Part shown: piece after piece, positions 42,755 through 54,800 of the stretch
How the letters are laid out: each line of letters opens with the position of its first letter
How positions within the stretch are numbered: position 1 is the first letter of the stretch
DNA from: Chitinophaga pinensis
Lineage (GTDB): Bacteria > Bacteroidota > Bacteroidia > B-17B0 > Aurantibacillaceae
Reading direction: 5' to 3'
DNA length: 64,000 bases
NCBI GenBank assembly: GCA_945860225.1
Contig: CAMAPT010000017.1
Span: 16,274-80,273 of the forward strand
Made by a program: the position numbers and the translations under genes
Notes under the pieces: model-generated
Told to the model about the DNA's origin: nothing
Databases searched by the model: none
Seen by the model: the letters and a program-made list of their open reading frames with translations, nothing else

Positions 42755-43690
42755 TTATTCAATAGTAAATTCTAATTCAGCGGTTTGCAATTCTTCTTTA
42801 TTTCCAAAATCTAATACTGACATTGCAGAATAAGGGCCTTTTTCTATATCAGAAGGTAATTCAACCTCCATCTCTTTTTCGTAACCAGGAAAAACTGCAA
42901 ATTGTTTCACTTTTAATTTCTCTTGTTTTCCTGTTACGACATTAGTCAATTCAATGTAATTTAAGCAGTAAGCAATACCTGTACCTAAATTTTTTGCTTT
43001 TAAATATATGGAACTATTTTTTTTGTCTGTTTTTTTATTAAAATTCATAGCCATAATTTCCACATTATTAACGGTAACATTTGGGGGATTTTGAAATATA
43101 TTCACACCAAAACCAAAGGTATTTTGAACCCCCATACCAATTGCCTTCCCACTTTTAGGTATGTCTAATTTTTCTCTATCAAGCACCTGATCTATGGTCA
43201 AAATAGTCCACATACTCACAGCCATGGAATCGCCTGCAGGAATATCAACCGTTATTGTAACCTGCTTGGATTCACGAGGTTTAAGTTCAATAAAAGTTGG
43301 AGAAACAACAATATATTTACTTAGGGCATACATCGAATATTTATCTACTGGAACATCGGTTTTACCATCGGAACCAGCACCAAAATCTTGAAATCCAATT
43401 TGAAAATTAAACGGCTTTTTAGTATCGTTGGATACTCTTAAAGTTTTAGATTGTAAAGTTCCAGGCTTCACGTTAAACCTCATGGTTGAAGGAGATACAG
43501 ACACTCCCACGTCTGGCATCGTATCTATCACCGCTTTTTTAATAGGAGCAACTGTTGGCGTTTTAGTTGCTTCGGGTAAAGTCTTTTTTACAGTAGTTGT
43601 ATCTCCTAATCCACGACGAATTTGCTGTGCAAAAGACACGTTAGTTAATAAGACACAAAAAAAGGATAAAATAACAAAGATATTCCTCAT
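42755..43690 (-). CDS. Periplasmic two-Ig-domain protein, chaperone-like
   Basis: The 311-residue protein has a signal peptide (1-21) and a Thr/Pro/Lys-rich linker, then one Ig-like domain (about 62-165) with VSVSPSTMRFNVKPGTLQSK, YIVVSPTFIELKPRESKQVT and VDIPAGDSMAVSMW, and a second beta domain (about 200-311). The P-x-x-F/I-x-L-x-P-x-x-x-x-x-V pattern with ordered strands is that of PapD-like fimbrial chaperones and of DUF916-type Ig domains. No membrane anchor or sorting signal is present, so it should be periplasmic. It is the first of the four-gene group. A role in escorting the two secreted subunits is inferred from fold and order. Confidence 0.6.
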   Translation of the reverse strand: MRNIFVILSFFCVLLTNVSFAQQIRRGLGDTTTVKKTLPEATKTPTVAPIKKAVIDTMPDVGVSVSPSTMRFNVKPGTLQSKTLRVSNDTKKPFNFQIGFQDFGAGSDGKTDVPVDKYSMYALSKYIVVSPTFIELKPRESKQVTITVDIPAGDSMAVSMWTILTIDQVLDREKLDIPKSGKAIGMGVQNTFGFGVNIFQNPPNVTVNNVEIMAMNFNKKTDKKNSSIYLKAKNLGTGIAYCLNYIELTNVVTGKQEKLKVKQFAVFPGYEKEMEVELPSDIEKGPYSAMSVLDFGNKEELQTAELEFTIE

Positions 43691-43733
43691 AGGTATAGTG
43701 TTATTGATAAAATTTAACTTAGCGAAAATACAA

Positions 43734-46700
43734 TTAATTTTTAAATAGTTTGTATAAAAATGGTGGATTTTCAGAATTTATGATTTTTAAAAGGTAAACG
43801 CCTGAAGGAAAATTGGCCACATTGATGATTAAAGATGACTCGTCAACTTGTATTTTGTAAATTAATTTACCGGCCATATCGTAGATATATACATAAGCCT
43901 TTTCAGAAATACCTTGTATGTACAAATTGTCGGTTGCAGGATTTGGGTAAATAATCAAATTGGGTTCGTGGTATGAATTGATTTCTGTACAATTTTCTAC
44001 CAAAATCGAATCCCTTGCTTCATTAGAACAACCATTGTTATTTGTATATTGATAGGTTAAAACATGGTAGCCATCGCCTGCTAAATTGGGGTTGAATTGA
44101 TTACCATTTTCTAAACCGAAGCCTGAAAATAGGCCACCTGAGGGCAAGCCCTCTTGTAATGCAAAAGCTTGTGCTTGCAAACACACCACTTTATGTTGTA
44201 ACGATAAACTAACGGTTGGTGATGGTAATACCTCAATGCTTATTGAATCTTTGGAAGAGCAATGATACACATTGGTATATTGGTAATGAATAAAATGCGA
44301 GCCCACACCGGCTATTTTTGGAAGGAAGGTTGCGTCGGATTGCACGCCAATTCCAGATAATAGACCACCTAGAGGGCTGACGGAAAAACTAAATGGCGCG
44401 TCTAAAAAGCAAATTGTGTCTGAACCAGCTGAGATAGATACTACGGGGTATGGACTAATCGAAATACGAACAGAATCCATATCACTACAATGATTACCAT
44501 CTGTAACCGTTACTGAATAGGTACCTGCCTGATTAACCATTAAGGTTGGTGTTGAGTTTCCTGTATTCCATAAATAGGAAGAAGCTCCTGAACTGGCATT
44601 CAATACAATGGAATTCCCTTCGCAAATGGTGGTATCGTTAACTAATGAAATCAATGGTGCATTTACCTGCACCGAATTGGAAGCAATTGCCTGACAACCA
44701 TTAGCATCAGTTATCAATAAAGAAAAGTTGGTGCTTGATAAAGGAGAAACCTTTGCGGTGTATTCATGTGATGGTTTAACCAAATGACTTGGTAGCCACT
44801 GATAAGATAAGATAGTGTTTGTATCTTTAAATACTAAACTCCAACGATGTAATTGACCGACATCCCCTTGCGATATATCTTTTATTTGCAATTTCCAGAT
44901 TCCGTTAGAAGTTCCACTCAACTGGGATAAAGATTGCTTTGGCAGAAAAAAACCGGTGAATGGCGGCAACCCATCATTAATAGAAGTAGTTGCCTGATTA
45001 GTAAATGCCGTTCGTATAAAATTAGCTCCCGTAATACCATTATTGACTGCCAAATTAACAGAGGAACCATTGGGAGCTATTAAACTAATCACCAAATCTC
45101 CATCAAACGGATGTATCAATGAATCTATTCTAACTTCAGCTAATTGAAATGCCTCTCCTTTAACTCCCTGAACCTGAATGGATGAATACATTCCTTGTTG
45201 GTTATTATCAGGAATTGACAAAGGCCCATCTGTGCTAAAAAATCGAGGTAAATCATTTATTCCCAAACCATTAACAGCCACTGAAGGTTCTAATAAAATA
45301 CTATCACGCTTACATATAGAGTGTAACGTCTCGGCAAATGAAACTTTAGGATTTTGCGAATAGAAGGTTTGACGGAGCGTATCATTTGTTGGGTTAATAT
45401 CTCCAGAAGGAACATTAGAAAAAATAACAAACCGGTACGTTCCCGCTTTTTGTAACTGATCGCATGTCGTAATGGTATAAGTCGCTTGTTCATTCGAATT
45501 TAACTGTCCCTGATCTAAAGACAAAGAATACGTATTACTTGCGTTTCCATTACTAATGGTCGCTATTAATTGAATTGGTTCTAATTCCATATTCATCGAT
45601 AAAGGACCTGTGTTTTTTACAGACACCGCAAGAGGCTCGGTGGATGTGTAGCAGTTCTTTTGAATAGGAGAAACTACATTCATCAGTGAAACATCATAAC
45701 TTGCTACTTTTGAGCATGCTATATCGTCCAAGTGTAAATCACAATTGCCATCAGCTAATAAGCCATCAGTGGCTAAAAAAGCCGGAATAATTTCCTGTCC
45801 GGCATAGTTTTTTAACATGACATAAAACTGACTAAACACATTCGTTAACCCAGAACTTGCTGTTACAGAATCTACTTTCTGAAAGCTAAGCCCACAATCA
45901 GTTGATATCAAGACATATAATTTGTCATCGGCACCCATCGAACCAACCGCAGAACTTCCTGCCGACGTAACAGCTGCCTTGTATGATAATATGGCATTAG
46001 AAGTAGGTATAATTTTGGGGCCAATTATCCACTCGTGTTTATTGTTACTACTTAGATTAAATTTTGCATTTGTATTAACCAATGAAGCTGAAATCCAAGC
46101 AGAAACTGTACCTGAAGGAATAGCTCCCGATGCCTCGTACCAACCCGAAAAAAGCGAAGATAGATTCGTACTGTTGTAGTTGGTAAAATCTACCTGAAAA
46201 GGAATGACTCCGGGCGCTGTATTAGTAACCACAACTTTAGCCAAAGTATCATTCGATTCGAGCTGGTCTCCAGATAATTTAGTGAAACAAGATAAACTAT
46301 AAGTACCATAAAAAGATAAATCCATATCTCCAACGGGAATTTGAAGAGATGAAAAGGCAGCAATAGGCTGATTATTGTTAACTGAATTATCTGATAAAAC
46401 AACTGTAACAGACTGGCTAGATGCACCTGATAACGAAACAGAAACCGTTAAAGAATGAACTGATAAATCAAGTGGAACACCTGTATTGTTAATCAACTCT
46501 ACACTAATTGGCTGATTGGCTGAATAACAACCTGAAATACTAGAAGCGGCAAAAGCTAATGGTTTCACGTCAATAGTCAACGGTATAAATTCATCAGCAC
46601 CGATATCTCCGGGATTAGTGCGCGAATCTCCTTCAATATCCTTGGTTATATAAGGCACCAACGCTTGATTAGATGCCGCAGCGTTTAATGAAGGATTGGA

Positions 46701-48743
46701 TACATGTAAATTGGAAGAAGATACAAAGAAAGGGTTTACATGAATTGAATGGGCATCTTGGGTAAAATTAGATTGCCAATTGGCCAATGTGGCAAAGTCC
46801 GTAGAACTTCCGTTTCCGATAAAACCATTGGTAGCATGATGGATGTACAAATCATTGTAATCAGATACAGAACCCACATTGCCAATGGATGTTGAAGAAC
46901 TGCTTTTCCAGCAAAAATGTTTGGCAGAACCTGCTTGTGCAGAAGTGAAATTAGCCAAAACATTATTCAAAATTTTAAAAACTGGACCTGAAACCGTAGC
47001 AGTTTCTAAACAAGCCGAGGAGGCATTTACAGCGGAACTGCCATCTATATTGACAGAATTATACGCCACCTCCATCACCGAAGAGGCATGCCCTCCTCCA
47101 CCCTGTTGTAAATTGATTCCTCTTAAAATTCTTGCAGAACTTGAGCCTCCAGCATAAGCGCTAGAAATTTCGGATACAAAATTATTATAAATACGAATCG
47201 TATGAACACCAAAAGTTGAAGCTGGTAAATTTGCTCTGATACCACTCACAATTCCCGTAGAGCTTGGACTATTATTTCTAATAGAACGAATACGATTATT
47301 GAAAACCTCAGTGATTCCGTATCCATTCTCAATAAAAATACCTTGCAGTGAAGTTTGCGTAGCTATGTTTTGAATTTGATTATATGCAACAATAGCATTT
47401 TTTTGATTTCTGATCCATATTCCGGCACACGATACTGTAGAACTTCCACCACCAATATCATAAGGTTGACTACTTCCTATTACACAATTCGTCACCAGGC
47501 AAGTATCATCTGGAAATGTAGGATTTCCGTACAATACAATACCCGAAAAACAATTTTGAATCATTACCGAATCAAACGTATTCATTTTATTAATACCAGT
47601 TATTCCTGATAATACACCTGAGGAATTTTGGAAAATTCCTATAGAATTGCCATTCGTTCTATCCAGGGCTACTGAACAATTTTTTATCGTATTATATTGA
47701 GCACCATTATTATCTGATGCGTTTAATAGGTAATAGCCATACTCCATTTTCTCAACATTAGAGACGGACGCACTATTGTTTTCCACATCTATTCCATCAA
47801 ACGTCACATAATCGGATCCCTTTAATGTAAAACAGGCATCCGAGGCGCCAATACCGTTTTTACCCACAAAACGCGGATTATTACCAGTTCCCGATTTCAA
47901 AAACCGAATCGGTTGATTTACGTTTCCTGATGCCGTGATGACTTGAGGAGATTCTGTAAAAATCAATCCTGCTTTTACTCTAAAATCAACTTGCCCGCTC
48001 ACTCCATGCACATTTAAATAGGCTATGGCATCAGAAAAATTATTAAAATTACCTCCTGAAAGTGGTAAATTTGAAGAAGTTGGTAAGGTGTTATTAATTG
48101 TGTAAACTCCATTTAATGGCGACAAGACCTCGCTATATAAATAAATGTCGTCAACTGAGGCAGGTGCTGTTTGAGATGCAGATGTAGAATCATTTTGCCA
48201 GGTAAATAGTAATCGACAGGTCGTTCCTGCAAAAGATTCGGGCAAAAAAGTACTGACTTCAGTGTAATTATTAATTTGAGTGGGGTCTTTAAATAATAGC
48301 GTTACCCCTTCTAAGGTATAATTACTAGACGCTGGTAAATTAGCAATCGGAACAAATGTATTGGAAGCAACATATACTAATAAACGATCGAAATTAGCCT
48401 CACCAACTGATTTGTACTGAAATTTTAACTGAATGGCTTTATGATTTGCGGGAATAAAGACATCTCGATAAAAATGCGAAGATTGAACTTTATTAATATT
48501 ATAACCATAGGTCGCACCTGAATTACCAGAAATAAAAGCAGACTGATTACCAGAATAGGGATTTGCCGCACTTGAAACTTCCCATGTGTTGATATTTGAA
48601 TTAATAACAGACCAACCATTCGCAGACAAACCTCCTGGTAATTCGAAACCTCCTTCTTTTTGAGGATCAATCAAAAGGGTTTGAGAAAACAGATTGACCG
48701 TTTTAATTAAAATAAACAAAATGCAACAAATACTAACTCTCAT
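43734..48743 (-). CDS. T9SS-exported beta-helix protein with choice-of-anchor J and P domains
   Basis: I start at ATG 48743 (1669 residues); a GTG lies one codon upstream. After a signal peptide ending NLFSQ come a beta-sandwich domain (to about 220), a right-handed beta-helix (about 280-715: FDGIDVENNSASVS, NTIKNCSVALDR, ending GDIGADEF), a choice-of-anchor J domain (about 850-1020), CARDB-like segments, a proprotein-convertase P domain (about 1165-1310: VRIDSLIHPFDGDLVISLIAPNG split across it) and PKD-like segments. The last 75 residues (IIYPNPATDNLYI...GVYLLKI) are a T9SS type A sorting domain. It should be a surface or secreted adhesin or glycan-binding protein. No catalytic domain is evident. 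Confidence 0.82.
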   Translation of the reverse strand: MRVSICCILFILIKTVNLFSQTLLIDPQKEGGFELPGGLSANGWSVINSNINTWEVSSAANPYSGNQSAFISGNSGATYGYNINKVQSSHFYRDVFIPANHKAIQLKFQYKSVGEANFDRLLVYVASNTFVPIANLPASSNYTLEGVTLLFKDPTQINNYTEVSTFLPESFAGTTCRLLFTWQNDSTSASQTAPASVDDIYLYSEVLSPLNGVYTINNTLPTSSNLPLSGGNFNNFSDAIAYLNVHGVSGQVDFRVKAGLIFTESPQVITASGNVNQPIRFLKSGTGNNPRFVGKNGIGASDACFTLKGSDYVTFDGIDVENNSASVSNVEKMEYGYYLLNASDNNGAQYNTIKNCSVALDRTNGNSIGIFQNSSGVLSGITGINKMNTFDSVMIQNCFSGIVLYGNPTFPDDTCLVTNCVIGSSQPYDIGGGSSTVSCAGIWIRNQKNAIVAYNQIQNIATQTSLQGIFIENGYGITEVFNNRIRSIRNNSPSSTGIVSGIRANLPASTFGVHTIRIYNNFVSEISSAYAGGSSSARILRGINLQQGGGGHASSVMEVAYNSVNIDGSSAVNASSACLETATVSGPVFKILNNVLANFTSAQAGSAKHFCWKSSSSTSIGNVGSVSDYNDLYIHHATNGFIGNGSSTDFATLANWQSNFTQDAHSIHVNPFFVSSSNLHVSNPSLNAAASNQALVPYITKDIEGDSRTNPGDIGADEFIPLTIDVKPLAFAASSISGCYSANQPISVELINNTGVPLDLSVHSLTVSVSLSGASSQSVTVVLSDNSVNNNQPIAAFSSLQIPVGDMDLSFYGTYSLSCFTKLSGDQLESNDTLAKVVVTNTAPGVIPFQVDFTNYNSTNLSSLFSGWYEASGAIPSGTVSAWISASLVNTNAKFNLSSNNKHEWIIGPKIIPTSNAILSYKAAVTSAGSSAVGSMGADDKLYVLISTDCGLSFQKVDSVTASSGLTNVFSQFYVMLKNYAGQEIIPAFLATDGLLADGNCDLHLDDIACSKVASYDVSLMNVVSPIQKNCYTSTEPLAVSVKNTGPLSMNMELEPIQLIATISNGNASNTYSLSLDQGQLNSNEQATYTITTCDQLQKAGTYRFVIFSNVPSGDINPTNDTLRQTFYSQNPKVSFAETLHSICKRDSILLEPSVAVNGLGINDLPRFFSTDGPLSIPDNNQQGMYSSIQVQGVKGEAFQLAEVRIDSLIHPFDGDLVISLIAPNGSSVNLAVNNGITGANFIRTAFTNQATTSINDGLPPFTGFFLPKQSLSQLSGTSNGIWKLQIKDISQGDVGQLHRWSLVFKDTNTILSYQWLPSHLVKPSHEYTAKVSPLSSTNFSLLITDANGCQAIASNSVQVNAPLISLVNDTTICEGNSIVLNASSGASSYLWNTGNSTPTLMVNQAGTYSVTVTDGNHCSDMDSVRISISPYPVVSISAGSDTICFLDAPFSFSVSPLGGLLSGIGVQSDATFLPKIAGVGSHFIHYQYTNVYHCSSKDSISIEVLPSPTVSLSLQHKVVCLQAQAFALQEGLPSGGLFSGFGLENGNQFNPNLAGDGYHVLTYQYTNNNGCSNEARDSILVENCTEINSYHEPNLIIYPNPATDNLYIQGISEKAYVYIYDMAGKLIYKIQVDESSLIINVANFPSGVYLLKIINSENPPFLYKLFKN

Positions 48744-48800
48744 CACATACCACAGTTTATTTTGATTTGCTCATTCACCTTGTATCGTTTTTTAAATTCG

Positions 48801-48844
48801 AAAAACAAGTGTCATAAAACTAACTATATTCATGACACTTGTTT
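48801..48844 (-). terminator. Intrinsic terminator after the giant adhesin gene
   Basis: A perfect 13-base-pair inverted repeat (AAACAAGTGTCAT / ATGACACTTGTTT) with a 16-base loop begins 15 bases after the adhesin stop. On the minus strand it is followed by a short T-containing stretch. The long loop and weak T tract make it less convincing than the terminator at 41501-41532, but its place between two large genes supports the call. Confidence 0.6.
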
Positions 48845-48859
48845 AAACTTTGTTATTTT

Positions 48860-51800
48860 TTATCGATGATAAATAATAATCTCTTTTGTCCTAATTGTAT
48901 TACCCTCTTTATCAATCACACTCACATAATACAAACCATCTGCCCATTTTGAGCTATTCAAAGAAATGTTCGTATCTAACTGAGGCATGATCACTTCACT
49001 AAATACTACTTTTCCGTCTATAGACATAATACGCAACATATAATCCATATCGGATGCCTTATCGATTTGAATATTTAATTCATGGTTAGCAGGAATAGGA
49101 TATAGTCTGATATCAATGGAATCTTGAGTTTCAATAGGCGCAATATCTAAATCAACAATACTAAATTCAACTATCGCCATACAATTATTCTCGTCTATAA
49201 CAGAAGCAGAATACGTTCCTGAAGCTAAATGATTCATTTCTTGTTCAGCATACACCTCTGAATTCCAAGCATATCGGTAATTGCCAGTTCCACCCTTAGC
49301 ACTAATGACAGCTTGTCCATCATTTTTGCCTCGATATGAACAATGATTCATCACCATAGGTTTAGCCTCTAATACCGGAGGCTGATTAACCATAAATTCA
49401 GCCATTGTTTCTTCGCCTTTAGAGTCGGTTACTTGTACTGTATAAGTTCCAGCCGATAATTCAGATAACTGATTAACCGATACTGCTTTATCATTATTCA
49501 GTACCTTATAAGTAAATGGGGCTACACCACCCTCTGTATATATCTCGGCTTGTCCGTTTTTAGCACCATGACAAGTTGGATTTTTAACCGTTACACTTCT
49601 GATACGTAATGCACTCGTACCATTGATGCTTAAAGATGCAACATTAGCATTACTACAAGTCGTCAATGCCTGAGCTGTAATGATACCTGACGTAAAGCCC
49701 GCACCGTAAGATACCGTAATGACATTACTTCCTTGTCCGGTTACTATACTCATTAAGCCATTAGAAACATTCCAAGTATAAGAACTGACTCCTGAAATAG
49801 GTGCGGTTGAATAAGTCGTCGTTGTATTTTGACCTACCAAATTCAAGACCGTAGATAATCCGGAAATTGCATTGGTGGTAGTTGGTGATTTTGAAACTCC
49901 TAAATAACATTTTGCACTACTTCCACATCCAGTGGCAGACATACATGAAATTCTGTAACTTAAAAAAGTAGATTTAAATTTAACAGTAACTGTATTTGTT
50001 CCTTGTCCAGACATAATAGTTGCACTAGTGCCTACATCCCATTGATACATTGTGGCTCCTACAACAGGTGGAGCATAATATGTAACCGTATTTGTAGTTC
50101 CAACAACGGAACAAACAACTAAAGGACCAATTATTTGAGAAGGTGGGGTTGGTGCAACACCTAATGTTTTAGTTCTAGGTGAAGAAGAATTTCCACAATC
50201 ATTAATTGATGTGACGGTTACCGTACCTCCAATAAAATTAGATCCAAAAAGTATATTAGCACTTGTACTGCCTTGACCTGCTGTAATAGTTGCGTTAGCT
50301 GGTGCTGTCCAACTATAACTTACAGCTCCATTTACAGCAGCAATGCTATAAACAGATGAATATCCAGGTATTATACATGAAGAACCTGAAATAATTCCCG
50401 GTGTTGCAGCATTAATATTAACCACAGCCAATTGATTGGAGCTTCCATTACCACAATAAGAAGCTACCGCCACATTAATAGTACCGGTTGTAAATCCGGA
50501 TGGATAACTAACCTGAACAACATTTGTACCGGCACCTCCTACAATAGATGCTCCACCATTCACCGTCCAAGAGTAAGAAGAAGCGCCAACGACAGGAGCT
50601 ACAGAATAAGTTGCGGTTCCCGAATTCACATAAGAACAAACAACCTGATCTCCTATTATACTTCCTACACCTGTACTATTAGATAAAGATAACGCTAATG
50701 ACTGAGGATTACTCCAACCACAATTGTCACCAACAATTACTTGTAAATTTCCGGCAACAAAACTTGATGTAAATGTCATGGTAATCATATTCGTTCCATT
50801 TCCACCGGCAATAGTTGCTCCTGATGGAGGTATCCAAGTGTAAGTTGTGGCACCTACAACAGGCGCTACTGAATACGTAACCGCCACTGTGCCACTTAAA
50901 TAAGAACAAACATTGGTAGGGCCACTTATAGTACCTGTGGAAGGAGCTTGAATTGATGAAATTGTCAAATATTCCATAGCAGAAGAACCGCACTGATTTG
51001 AAGCCATTACAGATATTCTTCCATTTTTATAAGAATTACTAAATAAAACATACGATGTGTCATTCATTTGACCTGAAACAAGGGATACACCAGATGGTAA
51101 ACTCCAATAGTAATTCGTTGCTAAGTATGAAGTGTCAGAAATAAATCTCACACCACCACCTTGGCTACCTAAACAAATAGATGTAGAACCGGTAATGACA
51201 GACGGTTTGTTCGGAGCGTGAATCAACGTAAATATCGAAGCATCACTCACTCCACAGGTATTAGAAGCCGTTACAGATAATGGTCCGGTGAAATAATCAA
51301 CACTAAATTTAAGGGCCATTGTATAAGAACCTTGACCGCTTAAGATAGTCGAACCATAAGGAGGTGTCCAAGAATAAGAATTGGCACCCTCAATTGGTGT
51401 TACACTATACGTATTATTTCTTAAGGTGCTACCACAAACACTTCCTGCTAAAGCCGGTTGGGTAGGTCTAGCTGTTACGTAGAGTGTGGTCGTTGTAATG
51501 GTATTATTTAAACTAAAATTAACTGCTATAACACCATCCACAAATCCATCGTAATAGTTGACTTGTGCGGTTGGAGAATTTACACCTGCAACAATTTGAA
51601 AATCCGAACCCACAGCTGTCCATGTTAAAGAACTTGCCGCGCCACAAGGAGATGCGATGGAATACTTCACAATACCATTATCAATGTAATTACACACTAC
51701 TACCGATCCAACAATTGGATTTAAAATTACGGCCGATGAGCCAGTAATGACAGACAATACTTTTGTACAACCTTTACTATCTGTAACAGTTACCGAATAG

Positions 51801-54800
51801 GTTCCTCCATAAATATTAGATAAATCCTGGGTAGTTGCCCCATTGTTCCATAAATAATTATAAGTTGGTGTGCCTCCCGATACGGTTAAATTAATGCTAC
51901 CGTTATTCGTAGCACAAGTTGCATCTATATGTGTTTCTGTTAAAATAATTTGTGTTGGTTGAGAAATAGTAGTAGTATATGAAGTTAAACATCCATTACC
52001 ATCTGTAATAGTAACGCTATAACTTCCAATCGCTAATCCGGCGATGGTTGTACCTGTAGTTGAATTACTCCACAAATAAGAATAAGATCCTGTCCCTCCT
52101 GTAGGGCTAACACTTGCCACCCCATCCGAACCATTATAACACGATACATCGGTATAACTTCCATTTGCTACCAAAGCTGCCGGATTAATAATGGCAATGG
52201 CTCCTGTTTTAATACAACCATTATTATCAGTTACTCGTAAACTATAAGTACCTGTTGCTAAATTACTAATACTATAGGTTGTAGCACCTGTACTCCAACT
52301 ATAAGTGTAAGCTGGTGTTCCACCTGAAACGGTTGATGAAGCTGTTGCATCATTACTATTGACACATGAATTATTTGTCGACGACATAGTTAAAGTAATA
52401 CTAGTAGGTTGAGTAACTACGATTGACGTTACAGCGTTACAACTGTTAGCATCTGTTACTGTGTAACTATAACTTCCGGCAGTCACCGTGTAAGTTCCTG
52501 TACCTGTATAAGCAGGAGTTCCACCAGTTGCCGAAACGGTTACTGTTGCATTTCCTCCATAACAAGCTATGGTAGAAGAGCTAACTGTTAAAGCTAAAGG
52601 TGTTGCTTGAGTAATGATAACCGAAGTTGTTGCAGTACAACCGTTAGCATCCGTCACCGTTACGCTATATGAACCAGACGAAACACCTGATAGTGTTGCA
52701 CTTGTGGTGGCATTGCTCCATAAGAAAGTATAGCCTGAACCAATCGTTCCTCCAGAACCTGCAACCACAGCTTGTCCGTCAGTACCACCGCTACACTTCA
52801 CAGCAGAAGAACCAACAATAGACGCCGATAAAGGTGAAGGTTGAGTAATAGCAACGGTCGCAGTAGAAGTACAACCATTTGCATCTGTTACTGTTACTTG
52901 ATAATTTCCTGCAAATAAACCTGCCGTTAAAGAAGCATTTGGTGTAGAACCACTTGTCCACACGTAAGTGTATGGCGCTGTTCCACCGGTTACTGAAGCT
53001 TGCGCTGAACCGTTATTTTGTCCAAAACAGGCAACATTCGTTGAGCTTGCTATGCTCGCTGCTAAGACTGCTGCTGGTTGAGTAATCGTGACGCTCGCTG
53101 TTGTTGTACATCCATTGGCATCCCTGATGATGACACTATAGGTGCCTGCAGTTAATGAACTCAAATCTTCTGTGTTGGAACCGGTGCTCCATGTGTAGGT
53201 ATATGCTCCTGTCCCTCCGCTAACGCTTAGGTTCGCTGCGCCGGTAGTGTTGCCAAAACATAATACATTCGTTCCTGCTATGCTCGCTGCTAAGGCTGCG
53301 GCTGGTTGAGTGATCGTGACGCTCGCTGTTGTTGTACATCCATTGGCATCGCTGATAATCACACTATAGGTGCCTGCGGTTAATGAACTCAAATCTTCTG
53401 TGTTGGAACCGGTGCTCCATGTGTAGGTATATGCTCCCGTGCCTCCGCTAACGCTTAGGTTCGCTGCGCCGGTATTGTTTCCAAAACATAATACATTCGT
53501 TCCTGCTATGCTCGCTGCTAAGGCTGCGGCTGGTTGAGTGATGGTTACGCTCGCAGTCGTTGTACATCCATTCGCATCGCTGATGATGACACTATAGGTG
53601 CCTGCGGTTAATGAACTCAAATCTTCTGTGTTGGAACCGGTGCTCCATGTGTAGGTATATGCTCCCGTGCCTCCGCTAACGCTTAGGTTCGCTGCGCCGG
53701 TACTGTTACCAAAACATAAAACGTTCGTTGAACTGGCTATGCTCGCTGCTAATGCCGCTGCTGGTTGGGTGATGGTTACGCTCGCCGTTGTTGTACATCC
53801 ATTCGCATCGGTGATTAATACGCTATAAGTGCCTGCTGATAAACTGCTAAGGTCTTGGGTACTGGCTGAATTACTCCATGCGTAGGTGTATGGACTTGTG
53901 CCGCCACTTACACTTAAATCAATCGCACCGGTACTGTTACCAAAACATAAAACGTTCGTTGAACTGGCTATGCTCGCAATTACTTGTTTCACAACCATTG
54001 CCCCTGAAACTGTTGTAGTGGTTGAACCACAACTACCTGAACCAGAAACCACACAGTAATAATAGGTTGTTCCAGCTACCGAAGCAGAAGGAGAGTAAGA
54101 ATTGCTCGTTGCTCCGCTAATTGAAGAACCTCCACTGTAAGAAGCACTGGTATTACTATACCATTGGTAAGATATACCGGTACCAGAGGCTGTAACCGTT
54201 AATGGTGAAAAACTGCTATTGATACAAACTGTTTGAGAAGCTGTAGATTGAGCACTAATGGTTGGTCCGGCATTCACTACGATAGCACCTGAAACTGAAC
54301 TCGTATTTGAACTTCCACAACCACAAGAAACAATACAATAATAATAAGTTGTTGCCGCTGAAGCAGAACTTGGTGTATATGTATTTTGGTTAGCAGATGG
54401 AATTAAAGTACCACCTGTTGCGCTTGATGTTGTATTACTATACCATTGATAAGTTAATCCTGCACCAGTTGCATTTACGGTAAAGGCTGTTAATGCCTCT
54501 CCGATACACACTGTTTGGCTTGGTGTGGATTGACTGACAATCAGATTAGTAGGATTTACAGTAATGGTTATACTGTTTGAATTAGCCGGTGAACCACTCA
54601 CGCAACTCGCATTAGAAGTCATTGTTACCGACACCACATCTCCATTCGTCAAAGTAGAAGTAAATGTTGAATTCGTCGCTCCTGAAACATTTGTTCCGTT
54701 TATTTTCCATTGGTAAGCCGGACTCGCTCCGCCATTACTTGGTGTTGCAGTGAATGACGCCGAACTTGCTTCACAAATTAGGGTAGAAGAAGCAACAATA

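Noticed and set aside
42755..43690. WxL-protein partner of Gram-positive type (DUF916)
   Set aside because: There is no C-terminal membrane anchor and the organism is Gram-negative; the Ig pattern is shared but the architecture fits a soluble periplasmic chaperone better.
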